In this document: in pieces, positions 45,269-56,964 of the stretch
Layout of the letters: every line of letters begins with the position of its first letter
Position numbering within the stretch: position 1 is the stretch's first letter
Assembly (NCBI GenBank): GCA_963691655.1
Contig: OY829326.1
Coordinates: 56,227,776 to 56,291,775, forward strand
Direction: 5' to 3'
DNA: 64,000 bases
Source of the DNA: Toxonevra muliebris
Lineage: Eukaryota > Arthropoda > Insecta > Diptera > Pallopteridae
Notes under the pieces: model-generated
What the model saw: the letters and a program-made list of their open reading frames with translations, nothing else
Databases searched by the model: none
What the model was told of the DNA's origin: nothing
Position numbers and translations under genes: made by a program

Positions 45269-45776
45269 CCCTTAAACGCCCAATACGTCCGATTTCAATT
45301 AAAAACATACCCAGAGGTAGTATTTATGATTCCGAACAACGTTTGTTCTACGTGTTTTCAAATAAATTAGTTTAAGGAGCAGTTATTTTAATTTACATGG
45401 TTGACCTCTGTAGTAACCTTTGTCGATTATCTGGAGAATAAATTAAAATACATTCGCAATAACAGTTATTTGGTGTTATCCCATACCGCTTGACACAAAT
45501 TTGTCCACACGGCAATATATTTATTACACAAAATTCGAAAATAAAAACACCTTTTTTCAGTTAGTTGTTTAAAATTTTTGCAAAACATGCTTTTCGAGTT
45601 AAAAATAACTGTAACTGTACGACAGTTGTCATTTTTCCATTCTTATTTATACGTATCGATAAAGAAAACTTCAGACAGTAAGATCAGATGTTTATTTTAA
45701 ATGGCAAACGTAAAATGGCGGCACAGGCAGCCGCGGAAGTGGTTGGTCACTGCAGTGACCAGTGGGTATTTAAGGG
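45269..45776. mobile_element. TTAA-flanked nonautonomous element, 508 bp
   Basis: TTAA lies at 45265-45268 and 45777-45780. The ends are CCCTTAAACGCCCA and, inverted, CCCTTAAATACCCA. The perfect palindrome GGTCACTGCAGTGACC lies next to the right end. piggyBac-like by target and CCC terminus. No coding capacity. Confidence 0.75.
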
Positions 45777-45784
45777 TTAAATTG

Positions 45785-47160
45785 AATATAATATAGTGGA
45801 AAGAAATAATTCCAATCAAGACTGTTTTCAACAATTTTCCAAATTTAAGTTAATAAAGATGTAAACTTGAACAAATGGCCAAAAATCTTAAACTCCTGGC
45901 AATTCCTAAACACTCAAACAGAGATCATGACGATCTCTAGGAAAATGGATTGCTTTTTGTAAATATAGAAATTAAAAATCATTTTTCTGAACGATAACCC
46001 AATTTTAAAAATATTAAAAGCCTTTAAACTTCAGAAAAGCTTAAATATAGCTCGGTTTATAAGCTCTAAACCCTGTATATTAGATTAAGGCAAACGTTTC
46101 AATTTTGAACTTTGTTGTTGTTGTTGTTGTTAGTTAGTTAGTGGTTAAGCACAATTGAAAACTATTAGTCACTTTTCCTCCATCATAAATTAACTTATTT
46201 ATGTTTATTAGCTTTTTTGTTTTTTGACCAGTTTTTTTTTTAACTTTTAGTTTTTAATTACTTTTTTTTTATTGTTATAGTTTTTTTTATTTTTTAGTTT
46301 CCATTTACCACTATGTAAAGTGTGAAGAAGATGTTGTAAAAAAGTAATAATAAAACAGAAAAAACCGCAAAAATAGTAGGTAGTAAAAAGTAGAAGTAGT
46401 AAGTGTGTAGTAGTGGTAGTAGTAGCAACCAGTAGTCAACTATGTGAAACTTCAAAATGAACTGTGAACGCTGAATGACTAATAAATTGGCGTGTGGAAC
46501 AACAACAACAACAACAATATAACAACATATTAGCCAAATAAAAGAGACAACAACAAGAAACAAAAACAAGGTAAATGCCCTCAAGGGGCTTAAATGATGC
46601 GCGAGTTTAAAAAAGTTTTTTTTTGGTTGGTGTTGTTGTTTTTAAATTTTTATTATTACTTTTTATATTCATTTTGGTTTGGTTGTTGTTGTATTTTTTT
46701 TTTATTATGTTTTTCAGTGTAAATGATTTATTTTCAAAGTTGAACTAATTTTGCTGTTAATTTAATTTTGATTCTAGCTAAATAAAAAGAAAGAGGAGAT
46801 ATATAAAATTGAAGTAGGCAAACAGCAGCAAAAGATAAACAGAACAACAATAACTATAAAGAATAAAAAAATGTTTATATTTTATATTTAAAAAATAAAG
46901 AAAATACAATTTAAGCTTATTAGTTTGTAAAGAGATGACAGCATTGACGAAACTAATGTACACTGTACCACAGAAAATGAGAAAAAAAATCATGATAATA
47001 ATGGAAACACATAAAACAAAAACAAAAACAAAAAAACATGGAAACTTTCGGAAACTTATTGGATTCAGGCAGATCCTGACATCAAAATTGTTTATATAAT
47101 CTTTAATTTAACTCAAATATGCTCAATGAACTTCAGAAAGTTCCCTTTAATCGAAAACAA
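45785..47160. other. No gene seen
   Basis: AT-rich; (GTT)n near 46114-46131 and (AAC)n near 46500-46516. Minus-strand frames at 46294 and 46778 are valine/phenylalanine-rich low-complexity translations. Confidence 0.55.
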
Positions 47161-47170
47161 ACATTTTTAA

Positions 47171-47778
47171 TCCTTTCGGCACCACACGAATTTTTAAAAA
47201 TTATATATTCAATTTTTATAGATTTAGGGTTTTTGGAATTAATGGTTCTTTAATTTAGTTTACAATTTACAAATATTTTTTTGATAACGGTACTGTAGCG
47301 CATCAAAGTGAAAAAACTGAGTTTGTTTTTTGTTAATTTTCAATCACTCAAAGTTTTTACAAAATAAATATAAATTCAAGTTTTGCTATGGTCATCGGTG
47401 ACCCTAAGATCTTCAAAGGGATCTTTTTAAGAACTTTTTTACAATGAAATGGGGCTCGAAGATTACGAATCTGGACTCGGTTTTGCTCTAACGGTTCTAG
47501 TTCTTTAAGATCGGGAAAGGGTTAAGTGAAAAATTAATACTAAGTAACTTTGTCTATCTTTAAAAATATTTGTAATAAAAATGTATGGAAAAAAGTTAAT
47601 AAAAAATCCCATTGAAGGCCACAGGGTCACCGGTGACCCATGAAAGTTTAGACCTTCAGAGGCGCAAAATGTATGTTTTGATAAAAAATTGTAACAAGAA
47701 GTTGGGGTCAGACGATACGAATCCGGATTTTTTTTGCGCTATTTAGACTGGTTTCTCTACGGTACGGTCCCGAAGTGG
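47171..47778. mobile_element. TTAA-flanked nonautonomous element, 608 bp, internally duplicated
   Basis: TTAA lies at 47167-47170 and 47779-47782. The ends are TCCTTTCGGCACC and, inverted, CCACTTCGGGACC. Two related halves: the first has GGTCATCGGTGACCC and ends GGGAAAGGG-TTAA (near 47520), the second has GGGTCACCGGTGACCC (near 47625). The halves may be two elements abutting at a shared TTAA. Relative of 36729-37161. Confidence 0.75.
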
Positions 47779-47789
47779 TTAAGGTGTAC

Positions 47790-48640
47790 ACCATATCGAT
47801 GGCAAAAAATTTACCTGAAGAATATGTGAAATTAGGTTTCAAATCATTTTAAATAAGAAAAAAATATTTTTGGAACTATTTTTTATTTTTTTTTATTTTG
47901 ATATTATTTTTATATATTGTTCATAGAAATTTATTGCGTTATTGTCTTGTCTTCCAAAAGTCGTGAAAAAGTATTTACGAGGGTTCAACGTATGACCATC
48001 GATATAGCAAATTGGGTGTCTCTGGGTTAACATGTAAATTTTATAGCGTATTCGCATTCGGCAGAATTTTCATCAGTTTCACAATAACAAATTTCAAATC
48101 ATTTTTGATCTATTCCGATCAGATATTTTTTCGTTGAGTAAAGCATATTCAGATTTTAGAATCTAACAGAAGCAGTACTGTGTAATCCAATATTTCCGAA
48201 TGTGTATATAGCAAACATAAAAGGGGAATATCATATATCAGGCTTACAATATCGACTTTTTTAAACTAAATCAATTCTGCAGTATTCAGAAAGTATCCTG
48301 TGAAATTTCAATACGAAATTCTGAAATTGAGTCATATATCGCCTCGCTCTTTTCCGACCATTTTTAACCCTTTCATACCATCTTTTTCATGGTTGTCGAT
48401 AGATAACTTTTGCGTAAAGTTCATGATTACTTCGGACTTCTACAACTAGCATAAACTAATTTTACGCCTCTAGAAATCATTCATTGGATCTTTATTGTAG
48501 GTTGAACAATTAAGGGCTTCGCCGAATAAATTTGTCCGCTACAAAAATAATGAAATCTTTTGAACCAGTAGTCCGATTTTTATAAACTAACGTATTTTAG
48601 TTTGTAAATTGTTTTTAGATTTGTAAAAACCGAAAACCAA
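47790..48640. other. No gene; one orphan TTAA-type end
   Basis: TTAACCCTTTCATACCATC near 48366 looks like a single TTAA-type terminus without a partner. The rest is AT-rich. Confidence 0.4.
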
Positions 48641-48646
48641 GAATTA

Positions 48647-49441
48647 TTATTTTTTAATAAAAAGTTTAAATTTTTCAAGAATCCCGTCTATTAATGTTTT
48701 TATGGTCTGTCCGACACTAACGCAGCTGCTAAAAATTTCTTTCTTTAAGTCTGGAAACCCTTTGGCCACTTCTTTTGATAACTTCATCTTTCTTTTTACT
48801 AATATTGGTTCTTTTGGTGAATTGGCTTTTCTAAACCACTCTAAGGCCGCTTTGCGGTAGTGACACGAAGCCAAAAAAAAGTGGCTACTTCATGTTGGCG
48901 TTAAAATAGAAGCAATCCCTTTTGCAAGCATTCCTTTACATATATTTCGGCCTCTTGATTGTACCCGATATCACCAATGAGTTGCTCCTTTTGCTACAAT
49001 TGTAAATCGCCTGGCAAACAATGGGTATTCTTTGGGAATTTTGTCACCTTTTTTACATTGAATTTGTCAGTGTTTTACGGTTTCATTCTTGACGTTGTTT
49101 TTATCCGGAACTTGTTGGACCTTGTACATCTTCAGCCCAGCTTCCTTCTTAGTTCTGCGTTTCTGATCAATTAGCATTCCTCGTCAATTTCTTTTCCGAT
49201 ACGCTTGAATTTTGCTTTAGCATGGTCACACCTTTTTTGCTTTTTCACGGCCATGTGGTCTTTTCTTTTTAACAGAAGCTTTCTTCTGAGCAACACACAG
49301 ATCTTTCTTAAAGTGTTTAATAACGCGATAAATGGTTTTAGGGATAGCCCCTACCTGTTTGGAAATTTTCTTAAAAAACAACTAAAGTTGCTTTTGAAAA
49401 ATGTTAATAATTTTTTCCCACACTTCCAGTTCGGTTGCCAT
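48647..49441 (-). pseudogene. DD37E-type mariner transposase relic
   Basis: The minus strand starts MATELEVWEKIINIFQKQL at 49441. After a stop, FKKISKQVGAIPKTIYRVIK (helix-turn-helix) and KKRPHGREKAKK follow. After a gap come YICKGMLAKG-like and HFFLASCHYRKAALEWFRKA (second catalytic region, about 48870-48810) and VKRKMKLSKEVAKGFPDLKK to the end at 48647. The first aspartate region and the NPPNC..RPIE stretch are lost or collapsed. Related to the transposase at 11179-12149. No terminal repeats found. Confidence 0.75.
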
Positions 49442-49569
49442 TTTTGCGTTAAATAAATTTTTATTGAATATAAGCGACACATAATATTTTCTGACATTTA
49501 ATTCAGAGCTTATAAGATAAATATTTTTGAATTTGAATCTTTCAATGGGCAGAAATGTAACAAACAATT

Positions 49570-50079
49570 TTATTTGACGCAGTCCTTATACTTCAGAAGC
49601 TATAGACAAAAATCCGTTACCGGTTTTCCTTCAATTTTTGGATTTTTGTATTCTTTCATTTTTTACAAAGAAACTGGGATAGTAATATTTCTACGTAGCA
49701 GTGAATTATTGATTTTTTTGTTCATTAAAATAATGCAACCAGCTTTGATGCCCAATTTTTGCAACACAAATTTTTGACTTGACTTCAGTTTTTTCATTTG
49801 CAGGTCATTTTAAATCATTTTTCTTCCCATCTCCTTGATTTTCTACGGTATTTTGATCTAGACTGCATGTTCTGACCTTGATTACAGTCTTTCCAACGAT
49901 ATGTGATATTACGCGGAACGGAAGTTATGGGCAAAAGTCAAACGGTGTTCCAACCTAGACGACATTCCCCTATATAAAGTAAATTCATCGCAAAAATGCT
50001 CAGTTTCAATAAATTTTTTTTTAAATTTTATAAATAAAAAGGAAGCAAATAATTACATATTAGCCTTGCCACTCCTTAT
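49570..50079. other. No gene seen
   Basis: AT-rich flank of the mariner relic. Nothing identifiable. Confidence 0.5.
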
Positions 50080-50083
50080 TTAA

Positions 50084-50213
50084 CCCAGATATGCCCAATG
50101 TCCTATTTCTAGTGCACTTCAAAAAGTTTTTATTTTGATTGAATATATTGTCATTTAATCAAAATCAAACATTTCTGAAGTGACCTACATAAAGGACAAT
50201 GGGCATATCTGGG
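50084..50213. mobile_element. TTAA-flanked foldback MITE, copy 3
   Basis: TTAA lies at 50080-50083 and 50214-50217. The ends CCCAGATATGCCCAATGTCC and, inverted, CCCAGATATGCCCATTGTCC differ at one of 20 positions. The interior (CACTTCAAAAAGTTTTTATTTT) matches copy 1 at 8582. 130 bp. Confidence 0.9.
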
Positions 50214-50469
50214 TTAATAAAATAAATGAAATACATTATTTTCTACAATGAACATTTTAAGAATATTTTGAAAACTGACGTGCTATTCCGAAGAAAATAA
50301 AAACAAGGTCGTGATCTTTATAAAATAGCGCTGGAATTCAACGCTTCTTTTTAGAAACATTTCATTAATTTTTGAGAAGTATTTGAAAAAAAAAATTAGT
50401 TCAAATAAAATGTGGTTGAAATAATCGAGGTAACACAAAAACATGTTCCCTTAGATATTAGAATTTTAC

Positions 50470-50800
50470 TTCAGATCTATGCGGATACTCCGAAATATCC
50501 GATTAGGCCAAAGTATTCGGCTGGCCTGAGGCATCTGTTTAGTCCGAAGTATCCGGATAGTCGTAATAATCCGCATAATCCGAAGTATCGGGATAGTGTG
50601 AAGTATCTGGATAGATCAAAGTAACTGTATGATTCGAAGTATCAGAATAGAAAGAAGTATTCGAATCTAACAAAGTATATGAATTAAACAATGCATCCGA
50701 ATAGACCAAAATATCCGGGTAATGCGAAGTATCTAGGTAGACCTAAGTATCCATCCAGGTAGACCAAAGTATCCAGATAGTTTGAAGGATCCCGATAATC
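50470..50800. repeat. Degenerate minisatellite (CCGAAGTATCCGGATAG-like)
   Basis: About 330 bp of imperfect units near 18-22 bp with consensus CCGAAGTATCCGGATAGNN. The plus-strand frame 50412-50624 is only this repeat translated (PKYPDS-like). Confidence 0.8.
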
Positions 50801-50819
50801 GAGACATTTTAAACTGATG

Positions 50820-53800
50820 ATATTTTCAAGGTTCAAGAAAAAAGTTTATTCCAAGAAGAGGTTTATTCCATTATTTTTAATTGTCTTAGTTGTGTTTTGT
50901 TCGAAAGAGTAAACTGCTTTTCTCATGTGGTAATTTTTTTGTTCCTATTTTACTAAAGTACTTCCCATAATCATTTTTCATGGTTATCATAGCTTATTCT
51001 GAATCCGCCTAACATTACGTAGAGTATACGATTGTAATAATTAATAAGTACGTACTTTTCTTTTATCACTATCATTATCAAATTTTCATTATCATTTATG
51101 ATAGATTGTGTGATGTTGAAACTCGGTGATTACACAAAAACTAAGTATTGATTGTTTTCTTTTTTATAGAAAAAAATAAAAATAAAAATTAAAAGAAAAA
51201 AACAAACAAAAAAATAAAAATCAGTGAAACAAGTACATATTGATTTCTGTACGGAAGTAATTGAAACTTCAATAACATTTCCGATAAGAAAAACACAAAT
51301 TTGTGTAAGCAACTTTAATAACCTTGAAACAAAAAAAAAAAAAAAAAACAAAAAATAAATTTTATAAATAGAAATCTTTGAAACTTTATATGTAGTTTTA
51401 AAAAAATTAACAATAAAATAATTAAAAACTGCACAATTTTAAATGAATTTGATTAAGAAAATAATGCAGAATTAAAAGAAAAATTGTTATAACATTTAAA
51501 AAAGTTTAGGAATTAATTAAAAACAACAAACAATAAACGCAAAAAATTATGTAAAATTTCAGAAATGAAAATTTGTAAAAAAAAATTCTTAGAGAAATAA
51601 AACAAAACGAAGATGAGGTACTTATGTAAATTAATTGAAGACCCACCACAGGTGGTCTAAAAGAATTTTAATTGCCAAAAAAAAAAAATAAAAAAAATCT
51701 ATCTCTTGTGCTTTTTATCGTATTTTTTTTTATAACAATGCGTAGTAAAAATTTTTAATTGATTACTACAAAAATTTTGTTGCAATAAATTGGGCGGGGG
51801 AAAAAATTAAACTGAGATAGTCAAAAAAAATAACTACGAAATACGAAACAAATTAACAGTGGCAACAACATTGAAAAATTAATGAAGTTGGCTTATTTAA
51901 TATTAACAGACAATATTTTTTTATGTTTTTTTTTTTTTTTTTTGATTTATGAATATTTATAATTTCGATATAATTAAGCATAAAAATAAAATAACATAAA
52001 TAAATCATTAATCATTTATTGTTAATAAGTAGAAGATTATAGGTCTAGAGTCAGTTGTTTTTTTTTATTATTTTTTTTTTTTTTGTTTAGAAAGATTGTA
52101 CTATATTAAAACTGATTTGTTTTTCAGCTTCAGTATTTACACGCATAGGAAACTTTTAATTAATTGCTTGTTTTATTAATTACAATATTTAAATGCTATG
52201 AAGAAGATATGTTAGAAATATATGGGCTTAACTTAATACTATAGTATTAAGTTAGAATAAAAAGTTGGCATGAGTTTTGAAATTCTTCAGACGCATGAAC
52301 TACCAATGCATAGAGTCGATAAATGAATACAAAAAAACATATATAACTAACTGGAAGTTGTAAGTTTTGTAATAACTACATCGACATAGCAATAAACTAA
52401 ATCGTTTTGAAAATGATAGAAATATTCAAGAAATTTTTTGAATAAATATTTTAGAACACTCTCCCATTAAACCTCCTGCTCTCGTTTGCTACCTCTTTAC
52501 CTTCCAATCACAATTTCCTAATTCATTTGGTTTCAAGTTCATATATTTTCAGTGTGTCTAATCAAATTAAAGAACCATAAAGATTCTCAATAATTTTATA
52601 ATTAAAATCAAAACCAACTACAAATATTTAAAAAATTTAACCTTTTCGAGCTTGACATTTGATAATAATCAAATATTTCACACTTTTAATTTAAAAGAAT
52701 TCCAAGAATTTCACAAAAAGCAGCAACAAAAAATTAGTAAATAAAAATTGTAAATAAAAAGAAATCAAAATATTAAATAGAACGTGGAAATTATCAGTAA
52801 ATAAATTAAAGCGTTACGAAAATTCATCATAAATTTTACGTTTTAAATACTTTGACACTTTGTTGTTGTGGTTTTTATAGTTGTTGTTGGATTATTTAGT
52901 CTGTGACGATTATTAAAGTACTTGGTATAGTTTTTTATTTGTTTTCAATAGAAAAAAAAATAAAAAAAAAATTCAAATTATAAAAAAAAAAAATATTAAA
53001 CAGGCGCCTACATTATTATTTTTTTTTTTTTCTTGACAAATCCATTGATAAAATTTATAAAATATTTAAATGTTTAGTTTTTGTTAATTTTTGATTACAT
53101 TAACGAGATTTAGATTTTTTTTTTTTTTTTTTGTGAAAGTCGATTTTAAATTTAAATAAAATTGAAATAAACTATTGAAGAAAAAATATTATAAATTTGC
53201 TATATTCTATAATTTGTTGCTGATGTATGCAAATATATACTTGAAACATTTTTTTTTTAAAAATTTGCATAAAATCACACAGCAAATAAAAAATGGTAAC
53301 AATGAGTTTGAGTGGAATCAGTGAACAAAATATTAGCATAGAAATAACATAATCACGACTATGACATTATTAAATAACAAAAAAAAAAAAAATGATAAAA
53401 ATAAATAAATGCAAATATAAAAAAAATAATATGTTAAATTTATTGTGATTCATTCAAAGTAGTAGCAAAAAGAAAAAAAATTTTAGTTTCCATATACGTA
53501 AATATGGTAAATTGATGCTATATTTTATGGATTTTATTTTCGATTTAAAAAAGCTTCTAAAATTACAATTCTTTTTTTTTTTTTTTTTTTTTTGAGAATG
53601 CACTACAATTTGGTAGTAGAGCATATTCAGTTGCAGAGTCTTCGTTTGTGTTAGTTATAATGCAAATAAAGCAATTCCCTGTTACTATTTCAAATTTTAC
53701 CTAAAGAATACTATTGTTATAAGTACCAGTGTGGAACTAAGACGAGTTCCAATGCAGTCGTAAGTTTTGTCAGAAGAAATATTAACAATAAATTAGTTTT

Positions 53801-53970
53801 ACACTCAGAAAAATATTCACCTACGACAATCGTCGTTCAAACTTTAAACACAGTTTTCTAAGATACCCAATCTCAAAGCTCAACTTCGTTACTTTGCTGC
53901 TTTTTAAACTCGATTAAGGTCTCTCTATCAAGAAAAGAATCTGAAAACGAGAGTCCCAAGGTGAAAATTT
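50820..53970. other. AT-rich stretch without genes; one perfect palindrome
   Basis: Dense A/T homopolymers (51330-51348, 51918-51943, 53112-53132, 53572-53593). A perfect 26-bp palindrome lies at 52229-52254 centred on CTATAG. ACACTCAGAAAAATATTCACC near 53802 resembles the CACCCAGAAAAATA end of the 14878 element, unpaired here. No supported reading frame. Confidence 0.6.
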
Positions 53971-53975
53971 ATTTA

Positions 53976-55194
53976 CAGGGTGACAATTGTAAAGTGACGC
54001 AAGTTTAATACTCTGCAGAAAGCTTTGCCATTTACCGTTACTTTAATTTAAAAAGCAAATTCGTTCATCATTGGCTTTGCTTTTAATTTCATTTGAATTT
54101 TTGTTATTACATTTTGAAATTTCCATAAAAATGGACAAGGAAAATATTCGTCGTGAAATTATGAAATTTCATTTGGCAAATTATAGTAGCCGTCAAATTG
54201 CAAAGGCTTTAAATTTGTCAAGTCGTACGGTAGACCGAGCTATTATTCGATATAATGAAACTGGGGGTTTTGGAGATAGAGACGGGGGAGAATTTTCAAC
54301 AGTTGCCACTACTGGTTTAACAGAAAAAATTCGTAAACGAATCAAGCGAAATCCAAGGAGTAAACCATGAAACAGTGCGAATCATTGCAAAATCAAAGCT
54401 TAATCTTAAGCCGTACAAGCTCCGAAAAGCTCAAGATCTGACACAAAAAGAAAGATTTGCGACTGCAAAGATGCAAGGCTCCTCCGTATTAAAAAATGTT
54501 GAAAATATCTTGTTTACAGATGAAAAAATTTTCACGGTTGAACAACATTCCAATGCGCAAAATGACCGAATGTGGCTAACATCATCATCGCAACAAAATA
54601 GAACTGTTGGCCGAGTTCAAAAGCCAGCTTCCGTAATGGTATGGTCTGGAGTTTCCGCTAATGCCAGAACCCCTTTAATATTCGCTGAAGAGGGTGTTAA
54701 AATTGACCAGGTTGTTTATCGGAGCATTTTAAATGAACATGTTCATCCCTGAGACCAAGATACATTTGGAAATGAAAACTGGACTTTCCAGCAAAATTAA
54801 CGCAAACATGGATAAAAGAAAATTTTTCTGGATTCATAACATCTCAAGAATGGCCACCATACTCCCCAAACTTGAATCCAATGGACTACTCTATTTGGAG
54901 TATTTTAGAGAGTAAGGCTTGTGCATCTCAACACCACAGTCTGAAGTCGCTGACAAATTCATTAGAGAAAGCCTGGACTGAAATTGATCAGGAAGTCCTG
55001 CGGCGAACAGTCCTACGATTTCCGGATCGATTGAAGGCATGTGTGCAGGCTAAAGGAGGTTATATTGAATGAGGTGGGGTTCAAATGAATGCTTATATAT
55101 TCAGCAATGTTAACACTTAATTGTACTTAATGGAAGTACGTCCTTTTGAAAATAACTGCTGAAATGTGTGCGTCACTTTACGATTGTCACCCTG
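53976..55194 (+). mobile_element. Tc1/mariner element with DxD-type transposase, complete ends
   Basis: Inverted ends CAGGGTGACAATTGTAAAG (53976) and CAGGGTGACAATCGTAAAG (inverted, ending 55194) continue as TGACGCA on both sides; 25 of 26 positions agree. TA flanks at 53974-53975 and 55195-55196. 1219 bp. It holds one transposase pseudogene on the plus strand. Confidence 0.93.
54131..55072 (+). pseudogene. Mariner/maT-like transposase with deletions and frameshifts
   Basis: Starts MDKENIRREIMKFHLANYSS with a helix-turn-helix (SRQIAKALNLSSRTVDRAII). After KRNPRS a small deletion shifts the frame to HETVRIIAKSKLNLKPYKL. ILFTDEKIFTVEQH has the first catalytic D. After NEHVHP a stop interrupts; FGNENWTFQQ follows, the second D (QQDxAP in relatives) lies in a deletion, and the frame shifts again to EWPPYSPNLNPMDYSIWSIL, where the third acid is D. 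The end is KACVQAKGGYIE at 55072. The DxD form and NPMDYSIW suggest a maT-like group; spacing cannot be counted across the deletion. Confidence 0.88.
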
Positions 55195-55199
55195 TATAG

Positions 55200-56210
55200 T
55201 TGTGCTCACAATAAGAAAGTTGTATGACGATTTGATTTTTTTGTTTTCAAAAAAAAAAAAAATAATAAAACTCAAATATTAATTTTTATTCCTGAGGAGC
55301 AAAAAAAAACTCCTGAAAACCTGAACAAAAAAATTAAATTCAAAAAATAATTCTTATTCTTACTAAAAATCGAAAAATAAACCAAAAAATTAAATCAAAA
55401 TATAATTTTTATTCTTAATAAAAAAAATAAAAATTGAAAAATTTTTTTAGTTGAGCAAAAACAAACAATCAAACACCGATTTATATACCAGATCAAAAAA
55501 ATAAAAAAATCTAAAAATAATAATTAGCAGGGAGCGAAAAAAAGCCAAAATAAAATTTTCTATCTATAGTTAGAATTGATTTTGAAATTTCAAATTTCAG
55601 ATTTTTGAATTTTTGACTATGTCGCTTATGTGACATAGTTAAAGTTAGAAATAAAAAAATATTTGAAAAATCATTGAATAGTTACAATAGATTTTAAATT
55701 TTATTTTGCCGTTTTTTCCGTTCCCTGATAATTAGTTTTAATTTTTAGAGATAACGTTCACAAAATAAAATTCTTTCCGGGCTTCAGTAAAGCATGCAAC
55801 CAGTAAAATTTTGGTGTACTCAACTATGCTTTCCGACATTTGGAACTAGTCGATTTTTTAAATTAAATTTTATAAAGTAATCATTATTTTCGGTCTCTGT
55901 TGAATTTTCCATAAAATTATATAATTCTATTAAAATTTCTTATTTGGCAATTTCTTTTTAAATATAAATAAAACTTCGTCAGAATTTATTATGCAAGGCT
56001 CAGTCTCGGAAAGGAAAAGAACTTTTGTCATCTTTTATTAGAGTATTCTACAGCAAAAAGCTCAAGCCCTTAGGCAACGAAAATATTTATGTAGGATCTC
56101 TGTCCTAAATCTTCTTCTTCCAGAAAATGTTTTTAGAACTTTACACGAACTAAAGAATTATTAGTTTATAACTCGTTAAGTTTTCTACTTTTAACGTCTG
56201 CTTACGAATA
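55200..56210. other. No gene seen
   Basis: A-rich in the first 350 bp with lysine/asparagine-type low-complexity frames; otherwise AT-rich. Nothing identifiable. Confidence 0.55.
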
Positions 56211-56213
56211 ACA

Positions 56214-56258
56214 ATGGTTTCATCCAATACCTAAACCTCAGGTATTGGATGAGACCAT
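56214..56258. repeat. Hairpin, 19-bp stem, 7-nt loop
   Basis: ATGGTTTCATCCAATACCT (56214-56232) pairs with 56240-56258 over 19 positions with one G:U-type pair. Compact and near perfect. Confidence 0.8.
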
Positions 56259-56383
56259 CAGTGTTAGATGTGATAAAAAGAACAGGAAGATTTTATTAAT
56301 TTTAGTCCCGAATGATGAATTGATGATGGTAATTGAATGACTCAGTTATTTTTATCTCAAATAGTCTAATACTATGTTCCTAC

Positions 56384-56441
56384 TAAGCCGAAATTGCGTG
56401 GTTTCAACTGAAACTGCGTTGAAATGCTCAATTTCGGCTTA
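56384..56441. repeat. Hairpin, 13-bp perfect stem
   Basis: TAAGCCGAAATTG (56384-56396) is perfectly inverted at 56429-56441. The loop contains TTTCAAC and GTTGAAA, also inverted. Confidence 0.7.
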
Positions 56442-56960
56442 TAAAAATATGTCAAACGAGCCCACGGAAATTATGACAATGCTAATTTTAGTCCAATTTC
56501 ATTATTATTGAAAATTTGTATGCCAACGAATGCAAGTTTGATTTCACTTTCAATCAAAGCATGAATACTAATGACGTTAAATTTCATAACCAATGAAAGT
56601 TTGAATGTTAATGCTAGTATACTTGTATGGTTAAAGTTATCAAATTTCATTATCACTGAGAATTTTAAAACAAATTCCAGTTTAATTTCATTGCTTTTCA
56701 AAATTTTAATGTTAATACCAACTCAATTTAATTATTATTGAAAAATATGAAGCTAGTTAGCACTAGCTTCATATTTGAATTCATAGTGGAATTACATTAT
56801 TTATGGAAAAAAAGGTAGTATAAATGCAAAAACAGTTTCACTATCATTAATAATTTCAATGCCAATTTTAGTTAAAATATATTATAATTAAAAACTTTAA
56901 TGTCAACACTATTTCAAATAAAATGCATAAATTGAAAATATTAATGCTAATAGTAATTCA
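56440..56960. repeat. Degenerate short-period array (TTTCATTATTATTGAAAAT-like)
   Basis: Imperfect units with TTTAATTTCATT, ATTGAAAATTT and AATGCTAAT or AATGCCAA words repeat across about 500 bp. A perfect 15-bp hairpin (AAATATGAAGCTAGT, 56743-56757 with 56762-56776) lies within. Confidence 0.6.
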
Positions 56961-56964
56961 ATTT

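Noticed and set aside
50412..50624. 70-codon frame with PKYPDS-like repeats resembling a structural protein
   Set aside because: It is the 18-22 bp minisatellite translated; no signal or flanking gene structure.
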